Of a stretch of DNA of 64,000 bases, positions 25,614 to 32,306 are shown one piece after another; within the stretch, counting starts at the first letter, position 1, and every line of letters begins with the position of its first letter. The DNA is from Bombella apis (GTDB lineage: Bacteria > Pseudomonadota > Alphaproteobacteria > Acetobacterales > Acetobacteraceae), in contig NZ_JAGJTM010000005.1 in the NCBI RefSeq assembly GCF_018221685.1, positions 131,501 to 195,500 of the forward strand, written 5' to 3'. Under the pieces are notes generated by a model. The model was given only the letters and a program-made list of their open reading frames with translations. It was not told the origin of the DNA and searched no databases. A program made the translations under genes and the position numbers.

Positions 25614-25629
25614 CTTTTCATCTGAAAAG
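25614..25629. repeat. A/T-rich inverted repeat between histidine kinase and RND permease
   Basis: CTTTTCA at 25614-25620 and TGAAAAG at 25623-25629 form a perfect 7-bp inverted repeat with a two-base centre. It lies in the 272-base region (25414-25685) before the permease, where I see no gene. On the minus strand it is followed by CATTTTTTC. It could be a weak terminator for the kinase gene or an operator for the efflux promoter. Confidence 0.35.
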
Positions 25630-25685
25630 ATTTTTAAGAACACGGTTCCGTTACCAGCCTTTTATCTGCCACGGCCCATCACACC

Positions 25686-27119
25686 TCACCCTGCGCACTG
25701 GGCCTGTTCAGGAACCGGAAAAACAAGACGGAACACGGTTCCGCTGCCAACATCCCCCTGACGGTTCTCATCAATCACGAGACGGGCCTCATGCAGCCGG
25801 ACGATGGCCGCCACAAGGCTCAGCCCCAGCCCGCTGCCGGGCACGTGGCGGCTCTTGTCTGCCCGGTAGAAGCGGCCCATCACGGCATCACGCTCCTCCA
25901 CCGCAATACCAACCCCGGTATCCCGCACCTCGAACCACGGTTCCCCCAGCTCGTTCCGCCCTGCCCGTAGAGTGACAGCTCCCCCCTCCCCCGTGAATTT
26001 CAGAGCATTGTCCAGAAGATTGGCCAGAACCTCGTTCAGCAGGTCGGCATCCCCCCAAAGCTCCACGGGGCCTTCATGAGGTATCACGGACAGGGTCAGC
26101 CCCTGCGTTTCTGCATTGGGCTCGTACAGATCAGCCATGTCGGCAATGAGAGGCATGATATCCATGCGCCTGAAACCAGCCCTGCGCTGACCATTTTCAA
26201 TCTCCCCGATCCTCAGCAGGGCCGTAATGACAGAAAAACACTGCTCGAGATCCCTCTGGCACAAAGCCATTGCCTGCTCGAAGCGGAGCTCCTCCTCCGG
26301 GGTCGATGTCAACGCCTGTACAAAACCGTTCAGGCGATCCAGCCGGGCCTGGACACGGGCCAATGGTGTACGGAGATCATGGGCAATGTCGTTGCCAACA
26401 TCCCGCATTTCACCCATCAGCTGCTCCAGACGGTCCAGCATTCTGTTGACCGACCCGGCAAGACGGTCAAGATCATCATGACCGCGCCCGACAGGCAGGC
26501 GCTCCCGAAGCTGCCCCTTGACGATCTGCTCGATGGAATGATGCATCTTGGTGATGCGCCCCAACGCACGGCGGCTGAGGATCATCCCCGCCATGAGAGC
26601 AAACAGTACGACCGGAACCATGGAGAACAGGGCGCATTGCCGGGCCACACGCCGCAGCTCATCCACCATGTGGCGGGAGCGCCCCAATACCAGAAGGCGG
26701 GTCTTCCCCGGCTGCATCCCCGGCACTTCCACCACAAGAAAGCGCATGACCGTCACGGAATGATCCGGCAGGACAAAGGAGAGGTTCTGGGTAGAAGGAC
26801 TGGCCGTAAGCCCTGCGGGCCACGTTGTCATGTCCCCGGCTATGGGGTGATGGTCCCTGTCGAACAGGGCGGCAGCATTCAGGAAGATGCGCAGCTCGCT
26901 CGTGCTGCGTTCTTTCAGCCGGACCTCCAGATCACCCGGGGCCTCCTGCATCAGGACCGAAGCAGAACGGCGCAGCAGGTCGTTGGTGCGCAGCTGCTCA
27001 TAAGTACTGATCTGCCCGTAAAGCAGGATCAGCTCCAGCAGCATCCCCAGCACGACGACACAGACAAGCCCCAGCGTCAACCGGAACGCCGCCGTGCGAA
27101 ACAGGTCACTCCGGGACAC
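25686..27119 (-). CDS. Two-component sensor histidine kinase
   Basis: Membrane-bound sensor that phosphorylates the response regulator encoded upstream. Two membrane segments bracket a periplasmic domain of roughly 130 residues: one near the N-terminus (LTLGLVCVVVLGMLLELILL), the other around MVPVVLFALMAGMIL. They are followed by a HAMP segment, a HisKA H-box (GNDIAHDLRTPLARVQA), an N-box (NLLDNALKFTGEGG), and G-boxes DTGVGIAVEERD and GSGLGLSLVAA. All catalytic motifs are intact. The start is unsure: GTG at 27119 (overlapping the regulator stop by 14 bases) or GTG at 27140; no ATG fits. The signal is unknown; efflux control is inferred from position. Confidence 0.9.
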   Translation of the reverse strand: MSRSDLFRTAAFRLTLGLVCVVVLGMLLELILLYGQISTYEQLRTNDLLRRSASVLMQEAPGDLEVRLKERSTSELRIFLNAAALFDRDHHPIAGDMTTWPAGLTASPSTQNLSFVLPDHSVTVMRFLVVEVPGMQPGKTRLLVLGRSRHMVDELRRVARQCALFSMVPVVLFALMAGMILSRRALGRITKMHHSIEQIVKGQLRERLPVGRGHDDLDRLAGSVNRMLDRLEQLMGEMRDVGNDIAHDLRTPLARVQARLDRLNGFVQALTSTPEEELRFEQAMALCQRDLEQCFSVITALLRIGEIENGQRRAGFRRMDIMPLIADMADLYEPNAETQGLTLSVIPHEGPVELWGDADLLNEVLANLLDNALKFTGEGGAVTLRAGRNELGEPWFEVRDTGVGIAVEERDAVMGRFYRADKSRHVPGSGLGLSLVAAIVRLHEARLVIDENRQGDVGSGTVFRLVFPVPEQAQCAG

Positions 27120-27864
27120 GCAGGCAGAACCCGGCACCACGGATGCTGTGGATCAACGGCTCCTCGCCATCCCGGTCCACCTTGCGACGCAGCTTGCCGA
27201 TATGCACGTCCACCAGATTGGTGCGGGGGACGAACCGGTAATTCCAGACATCCTCCAGCAGCATGGTCCGGGTCAGCACCGTATTGGGGCGGCGGATCAT
27301 GTATTCCAGCAGCCGGAACTCCCGTGGCAGAAGGTCGATTTCCCGCCCGTCCCGTCGCACCCGCCGTTCCAGAAGGTCCATCTCCAGCGGCCCCAGCTTC
27401 AGCATGGAGGTACGGCCATAGATGGGACGGCGCAGCAGGGCTTCCAGCCGGGCGGCCAGCTCTTCCATCACGAATGGTTTTGTCAGGTAATCGTCCCCGC
27501 CCGCCTTCAGGCCACTGATGCGGTCATCCACGGCTGACAGGGCCGACAGGACCAGAACCGGCATGGTCATGCCCTGCTCCCTCAGGGTCTCCAACACGCT
27601 CAGCCCGTCCATGCCCGGCAGCATGCGGTCCATCACCAGCAGGGCATAATCATCCCGGCGGGCCATCTCCAGCCCCTCGGTCCCTGTTGCCGCACGTGAA
27701 ACCTCATAGCCACGCCCGCACAGATCCCCCACGATCTCTTCCGCAAGACTGTCGTCATCCTCGACAAGAAGGAGCTTTACCGGGGCCTGTCCCTCACCCT
27801 CCAGCGGAGCATCGCTGGGCCATGGCTGCCGTTCCATCTTCTTCATCTTCTTTTCCGCCGCCAT
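27106..27864 (-). CDS. OmpR/PhoB-family response regulator
   Basis: DNA-binding regulator with an N-terminal receiver (LLLVEDDDSLAEEIVGDL; phospho-acceptor Asp in LLVMDRMLPGMDG; LTKPF lysine) and a C-terminal winged helix (LLPREFRLLEYMIRRPNTVL and VDVHIGKLRRKVDR). The product has about 252 residues from the ATG at 27864, which has AGGAGG nine bases upstream; about 28 N-terminal residues precede the receiver domain. It overlaps the downstream kinase gene and likely controls the RND efflux operon that follows. Confidence 0.93.
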   Translation of the reverse strand: MAAEKKMKKMERQPWPSDAPLEGEGQAPVKLLLVEDDDSLAEEIVGDLCGRGYEVSRAATGTEGLEMARRDDYALLVMDRMLPGMDGLSVLETLREQGMTMPVLVLSALSAVDDRISGLKAGGDDYLTKPFVMEELAARLEALLRRPIYGRTSMLKLGPLEMDLLERRVRRDGREIDLLPREFRLLEYMIRRPNTVLTRTMLLEDVWNYRFVPRTNLVDVHIGKLRRKVDRDGEEPLIHSIRGAGFCLRVPE

Positions 27865-27889
27865 CGCATCGCCCCTCCTCTGGCCACCA

Positions 27890-29080
27890 TCACACACCAG
27901 ACCGCCCTGCCGCAGCCTGTCCGGCCGCCACGCCACTGGCCCAGGCCCACTGGAAATTGTACCCTCCCAACCAGCCTGTCACATCCACGGCCTCTCCGAC
28001 AACATACAGCCCCGGTACCGTGCGGGCCTCCATGGTCTGGGAGGACAGGTCTCTCGTATCCACACCGCCCCGCATGACCTCTGCCTTGGCGTAACCCTCC
28101 GTACCCGCCGGGTGGAGAACCCAGTCACTCACCTGCGCTGCCAGGGCACGCACCGCCTTCGCTGGCTGTTCCGCCAGCGGGCGGTCATCCAGCATTCCAG
28201 CAACCAACACCTTCACCAACCGGGCGGGCAGGGCCTCCAGCAGGGCGGGCGCATGAGCCTTCGGGCGCTGCTGGCAGATACCCCGCATATCCTCATGAAC
28301 ATCACGCCCCGGAGCCAGATTCAGGCGCAAGGCTTCATGCCCGTCCCACCATGACGATATCTGAAGGATGGCCGGGCCGGACACACCCCGATGGGTGAAG
28401 ACCATCCCCCCCGTGAAGACCGGCTTCTTCCGACCGGCCAGCGAAGCCGTGACCTGAAGGGACACACCGGCAAGATTCGGCTGGGCCGCTTCAAGACGAA
28501 AGGGCACGAGGGCCGGAGCGGGTGGCACAATCCGCAGGCCGAACTGCCGGGCCAGCTTCAGGGCAATGTCGGTGGCGCCCAGCTTGGGCAGGGCCAGCCC
28601 CCCCGTTGCCAGAATGATGGACCGTGCCCGCACCGGCCCCTGTGATGTCTCCAGTGTGAAACTGTGACCATCATGGCTCACATCACTCAGGGAACAGCCC
28701 AGCTGGAACGTAACCCCGCCAACCCGACATTCATCTTCCAGCATGGAAACAATCTGCCGGGCCGATTCATCGCAGAAAAGCTGTCCCTCTTCCTTCTCAT
28801 GCCAGCGAATGCGGTATTTCTCGACAAGGGACAGAAAATCCTGCGGGCGGTACCGGGCCAGAGCGGAGCGGCAGAAACGGGGATTTTCAGAGCGGTAATA
28901 TGTCCAGTCCGCCTTCAGGTTGGTGAAATTGCACCGCCCACCACCAGAAATGAGAATTTTCCGCCCCGGCTGATCGGCATGGTCCAGAAGGACAGTCCGC
29001 GCGCCCCTCTGCCCTGCCGTGGCCGCCGCCATCATGCCAGCTGCCCCCGCCCCCATGACGGCCACATCCCACATCACCAT
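27890..29080 (-). CDS. YhiN/HI0933-family flavoprotein (NAD(P)/FAD-dependent oxidoreductase)
   Basis: FAD-binding protein of the HI0933/YhiN family; the reaction of the family is not established. The 396-residue product has the N-terminal dinucleotide fold GAGAAGMMAAATAGQRG, then the family-typical PGRKILISGGGRCNFTN, and a C-terminal FAD contact region ending in PGLYVVGEAVDVTGWLGGYN followed by QWAWASG. Length is normal (about 390-410). It lies between the FzlA-like gene (26-base gap) and the response regulator (25-base gap) on the same strand, so all may share a transcript. Confidence 0.88.
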   Translation of the reverse strand: MVMWDVAVMGAGAAGMMAAATAGQRGARTVLLDHADQPGRKILISGGGRCNFTNLKADWTYYRSENPRFCRSALARYRPQDFLSLVEKYRIRWHEKEEGQLFCDESARQIVSMLEDECRVGGVTFQLGCSLSDVSHDGHSFTLETSQGPVRARSIILATGGLALPKLGATDIALKLARQFGLRIVPPAPALVPFRLEAAQPNLAGVSLQVTASLAGRKKPVFTGGMVFTHRGVSGPAILQISSWWDGHEALRLNLAPGRDVHEDMRGICQQRPKAHAPALLEALPARLVKVLVAGMLDDRPLAEQPAKAVRALAAQVSDWVLHPAGTEGYAKAEVMRGGVDTRDLSSQTMEARTVPGLYVVGEAVDVTGWLGGYNFQWAWASGVAAGQAAAGRSGV

Positions 29081-29106
29081 GTCTGCCCCACGCCCTTCAT
29101 GACCCG

Positions 29107-29775
29107 TCAGAAATCAAGATCGGCATAATGGGCAGGTGGTTTCACGCCGCTGACACGGTCACCCAGAAGATCACGGAAACAGGGGCGGGACTTTATGCGG
29201 GCGTACCAGTCCCGCACGCACGGAGCCCGGCGCCAGTCGATATCACCCAGAAAATCCAGGGCGGAAATATGGGCCGCAGCCGTAAAATCTGCCGCTGTCA
29301 GAACAGAACCCCCCAGCCATGTCCGTGTTTCGGCCAGATAGCCAATGTAATCCAGATGGAAACGGAGATTCTTGTACCCTGCCTGAAGAATCTTCCCATC
29401 AGGATGCCCCTGCCCGAAAAGACGCTTCTCCACCTTTTCCCCCAGAAGGTTGACCATGACTTCCTGCTGGAAGAGCCGCTCAAACCAGTCCATGAGGCGG
29501 CGGACTTCCACCCGTTCAGCCAGATTGCGCCCCAGAAGAGAGGTCTCCGGGTAGGCATCCTCCAGATATTCGGCAATCACACGCCCGCCAGGCACGACCA
29601 TGCCACTGTCCTCCACCAGAACGGGCACCTCGCCTGCCGGATTCAGTTCGTGAAACCGTTCGTTCTGCTCCCACGTCTTTTCCACGACGAGCTCAAACGG
29701 CAGCTTCTTCTCTGCCAGCATGAGCCGCACAAAACGCGATTGCGGAGACAGGGGTAAGTGATGCAGTATACGCAT
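29107..29775 (-). CDS. fzlA: Glutathione S-transferase-like protein, probable FtsZ-binding FzlA homologue
   Basis: The 222-residue product has a GST fold: thioredoxin-like N-terminus (MRILHHLPLSPQSRFVRLML, then NPAGEVPVLVED) and an all-helical C-terminal domain. It ends in PPAHYADLDF; from memory, alphaproteobacterial FzlA proteins have a conserved C-terminal tail of this kind. In Caulobacter FzlA is a GST-like protein that binds FtsZ filaments and is needed for constriction. Its position divergent from minCDE fits a division role. The start has AGGA about eight bases upstream. An ordinary GST cannot be excluded without alignment. Confidence 0.72.
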   Translation of the reverse strand: MRILHHLPLSPQSRFVRLMLAEKKLPFELVVEKTWEQNERFHELNPAGEVPVLVEDSGMVVPGGRVIAEYLEDAYPETSLLGRNLAERVEVRRLMDWFERLFQQEVMVNLLGEKVEKRLFGQGHPDGKILQAGYKNLRFHLDYIGYLAETRTWLGGSVLTAADFTAAAHISALDFLGDIDWRRAPCVRDWYARIKSRPCFRDLLGDRVSGVKPPAHYADLDF

Positions 29776-29857
29776 ATGTTTTTCCTACGGCATTTTTGCA
29801 TCAGGGAACAGAGACCATTCCAATCAGTCCAGACACAACCACGGTGATCCACAGTTC

Positions 29858-30643
29858 ATGTCCAGCCCATCAGCATCTCCGTCGTTTCATCCGTCAGATG
29901 CGTTCGCAGTGCAAGCCCCAGGTACCAGCAGAATGACCATCCGTGCCCGGGGCCGGTCTTTCCTGGCACTCATTCTCTCCCCAGAAGCCCCGCTGAAGGA
30001 CTGGCTGGCCGGACTGGATGAGCATATGAGGCGCGCCGCCGGATTCTTCAACCGCCAGCCCGTCATTCTGGACCTCAGCCTGCTGGATGAAAATACGGAA
30101 GGACTGGCCGGTTTCCAGCAGGAACTGCGCCAGCGCCATATCCATCTGATCGGCATTGAGGGGGGAGATCGCCACTGGGCAGCCCTCCAGTCATGGGAGT
30201 GGCCCATCGAACTCCAGGGCGGGCGCCCGAGCGGGCCCGTGAACCTGCCCGATGGCGAAGAGCCGCAGGCGGCCGAGCCCGCCACTGCGAACCTGAGCGA
30301 ACCGCTCATCATCAACCGGGTCGTACGCTCTGGCCAGTCCATCCAGAATCCCGATGGGGACGTCATCGTGCTGGGGGCCGTCTCCTCTGGTGCGGAGATC
30401 ATTGCCGGTGGGTCCATCCATGTTTACGGGCCGTTGCGCGGGCGGGCCATTGCCGGGGTGGACGGCCATCCCCAGGCCCGCATCTACACCGCCAAGATGG
30501 AGGCCGAACTGCTCGCCATTGACGGTTTCTACATGGTGGCCGAAGAAATGCCGGAAGACTCCGTGGGGAAAGCCGCACAGGTCTATCTGGAACAGGAACG
30601 GCTGAATGTGACTCCCCTTCAGGCAGGGACTGTCAAAATATGA
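29858..30643 (+). CDS. minC: Septum site-determining protein MinC
   Basis: MinC blocks FtsZ assembly near the cell poles, recruited by MinD. The 261-residue product has an N-terminal FtsZ-inhibiting domain starting around MTIRARGRSFLALILSPEAP, a Pro/Glu-rich linker, and the C-terminal beta-helix domain with VVRSGQSIQNPDGDVIVLGA and HVYGPLRGRAIAGVDG. The start at 29858 gives a 25-residue leader before the domain; the ATG at 29933 is an alternative. It is divergent from the FzlA-like gene with 82 bases between them, and 181 bases separate it from minD. Confidence 0.95.
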   Translation: MSSPSASPSFHPSDAFAVQAPGTSRMTIRARGRSFLALILSPEAPLKDWLAGLDEHMRRAAGFFNRQPVILDLSLLDENTEGLAGFQQELRQRHIHLIGIEGGDRHWAALQSWEWPIELQGGRPSGPVNLPDGEEPQAAEPATANLSEPLIINRVVRSGQSIQNPDGDVIVLGAVSSGAEIIAGGSIHVYGPLRGRAIAGVDGHPQARIYTAKMEAELLAIDGFYMVAEEMPEDSVGKAAQVYLEQERLNVTPLQAGTVKI

Positions 30644-30737
30644 CTTTTTCCTTTTTGAAAAAAGAAAACTGCCCACTTGTGACACAGAATGTCTTATCAA
30701 TGCTTAATCATCACTGTAGAGTATGAAGCAACAAGGT

Positions 30738-30760
30738 AAGGTTCCCTTTTACTGAACCTT
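30738..30760. repeat. Inverted repeat in the minC-minD gap
   Basis: AAGGTTC at 30738-30744 and GAACCTT at 30754-30760 form a 7-bp inverted repeat around nine bases. It lies in the unusually long A/T-rich minC-minD spacer. It could be a hairpin in the mRNA or an operator for a separate minDE promoter. Confidence 0.35.
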
Positions 30761-30824
30761 AATCATCTGCAATAATGTCCACAAATAAGGCTCATAAGCC
30801 GACTGCGGGAAAGCTAAAAATTTC

Positions 30825-31640
30825 ATGGCAAAGATCGTTGTTGTTACATCCGGCAAAGGGGGCGTTGGCAAAACGACGACAACAGCCGCCCTTGGGGCCG
30901 CCTTGGCGCGAAGCGGACAGAATGTGGCTGTGGTCGACTTTGACGTCGGGCTCCGCAACCTGGACCTCATCATGGGGGTCGAACGGCGGGTCGTGTTCGA
31001 CCTGATCAACGTCATCCAGGGGGAAGCCACACTCCATCAGGCCCTGATCCGTGACAAGCGCTGTGATACCCTGTCCATCCTGCCGGCCTCCCAGACCCGG
31101 GACAAGGACGCCCTGACAAGCGAGGGCATAGAACGGGTGATGAACGAGCTGCGGGAGCGCTTCGACTGGATCCTCTGTGACAGCCCAGCCGGCATTGAGC
31201 GCGGGGCCCAGCTGGCCATGCATCATGCCGACCACGCCGTGATCGTCACCAATCCGGAAGTCAGCTCCGTCCGTGACTCTGACCGCATCATCGGTATGCT
31301 CGACAGCCAGACAGCCCGGGCACAGAAAGGTGAGACGGTCGAGAAGCACCTGCTTCTGACACGCTACGACCCGAGCCGGGCCTCCCGTGGTGAGATGCTG
31401 AGTGTTGAAGATGTCGTGGGCATCCTCTCCCTGCCCCTGCTTGGCGTCATTCCCGAAAGCGAAGATGTCCTCAAGGCCTCCAACGTCGGGGCTCCGGTCA
31501 CTTTTGCCTCCCCGGAGAGCGTCCCTGCCCTGGCCTATTTCGAAGCCGTGGCCCGCCTGGAAGGCAAGGACATCCCCGTCACCATCCCGACCGAAAAACG
31601 TGGTCTGTTCGACCGCATCTTCAAAAAGAGGGGATCATGA
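30825..31640 (+). CDS. minD: Septum site-determining ATPase MinD
   Basis: MinD is the membrane-cycling ParA-like ATPase that oscillates with MinE and carries MinC. The 271-residue product begins [20 protein letters not shown] with the deviant Walker A motif. It has the [14 protein letters not shown] switch region, [20 protein letters not shown], and a C-terminal amphipathic membrane-targeting helix ([13 protein letters not shown]). Length is canonical. GGGAAAG lies about ten bases before the ATG. It overlaps minE by four bases (ATGA). Confidence 0.99.
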   Translation: MAKIVVVTSGKGGVGKTTTTAALGAALARSGQNVAVVDFDVGLRNLDLIMGVERRVVFDLINVIQGEATLHQALIRDKRCDTLSILPASQTRDKDALTSEGIERVMNELRERFDWILCDSPAGIERGAQLAMHHADHAVIVTNPEVSSVRDSDRIIGMLDSQTARAQKGETVEKHLLLTRYDPSRASRGEMLSVEDVVGILSLPLLGVIPESEDVLKASNVGAPVTFASPESVPALAYFEAVARLEGKDIPVTIPTEKRGLFDRIFKKRGS

Positions 31641-31945
31641 GTTTTCTGGACAGCTTCTTTTCCCGGAAACGCCCCGAGGCAAGCAGCAATGTAGCACGGG
31701 ACCGGCTGCAGATCCTGCTGGCGCATGAGCGGCAGGCGCAGGAAGGTGGGGACTCAACCCTCCTCCGGACTCTCCATGCTGAAATCCTTGAAGTTCTGGC
31801 ACGTCATGTCTCCATTGATGAAGACAATGTGCAGATCAAGATGGATCGGGGGCAGAAATGCTCCAAGTTGGAGATCGACATCCAGGTTCCGCAGAGTGGC
31901 CTGCGGGCGCAGGTTTCCACCATGACTCCCAATGAGGACCTGTAG
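31637..31945 (+). CDS. minE: Cell division topological specificity factor MinE
   Basis: MinE stimulates MinD ATPase and drives Min oscillation. The 102-residue product begins [20 protein letters not shown] (amphipathic N-terminal membrane-binding segment), then has the MinD-activating helix [13 protein letters not shown] and the topological-specificity domain with [20 protein letters not shown]. It is somewhat longer than E. coli MinE (88). The start overlaps the minD stop, and a terminator lies about 100 bases after its stop. Confidence 0.97.
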   Translation: MSFLDSFFSRKRPEASSNVARDRLQILLAHERQAQEGGDSTLLRTLHAEILEVLARHVSIDEDNVQIKMDRGQKCSKLEIDIQVPQSGLRAQVSTMTPNEDL

Positions 31946-32051
31946 TACTCCCTTTCCCTTGACCAGACCTTGTGCGGGGCCTGCCCCGCCACTGTCTCCC
32001 TATACCTGACAGGGATGCTGCCAGGCCGGTTTCTGCAGTCTTCGCTGCTCC

Positions 32052-32073
32052 GCTCCCCAGAGGAGCTTTTTTT
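32052..32073 (+). terminator. Intrinsic terminator after minE
   Basis: GCTCC at 32052-32056 pairs with GGAGC at 32062-32066, followed directly by seven T (32067-32073). The stem is short, but the U-tract is good and the orientation fits the end of minCDE. It lies about 107 bases after the minE stop. A second GC hairpin (GCGGGG/CCCCGC) lies near 31972-31989. Confidence 0.65.
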
Positions 32074-32077
32074 GCCC

Positions 32078-32108
32078 CATAATTAACGATTCATCATAGT
32101 TAATTATG
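32078..32108. promoter_or_regulatory. Perfect 10-bp inverted repeat upstream of a TonB-receptor gene (candidate operator)
   Basis: CATAATTAAC at 32078-32087 and GTTAATTATG at 32099-32108 are exact reverse complements separated by 11 bases. It lies 199 bases before the ATG at 32307, in a 361-base region (31946-32306) with no gene that I can see. It does not match the 7-1-7 Fur consensus found elsewhere in this window, so another dimeric regulator is likely. The function is inferred from symmetry and place. Confidence 0.5.
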
Positions 32109-32306
32109 TGTCCAAGACAGCACAGTTCGGCGCCTTTCATGCAACAGGTGCCCTGTCACACCCTCTATCCCATGGTCTTGAAGACGACTGTTCTATATCA
32201 GACAGGCGCATAGATGTTTCTATTTTTCACTATGAAGAATAGGGGTTTGCCCGGATGATCCCCCGTGTGCAAGGTCCTGCTTCACCTGCTGGAAAGTTGG
32301 TCTCTG

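Noticed and set aside
25410..25643. A 77-codon frame on the minus strand upstream of the RND permease.
   Set aside because: No ribosome-binding site, no recognisable domain, and it covers the probable promoter region.
29107..29775. Plain detoxifying glutathione S-transferase.
   Set aside because: Not ruled out, but the PPAHYADLDF tail and position beside minCDE fit FzlA better, so I list it as probable FzlA with reduced confidence.
31946..32306. Small RNA or short peptide in the minE-TonB receptor gap.
   Set aside because: The terminator and inverted repeat explain the structure; no promoter plus terminator pair for an extra transcript could be defined.
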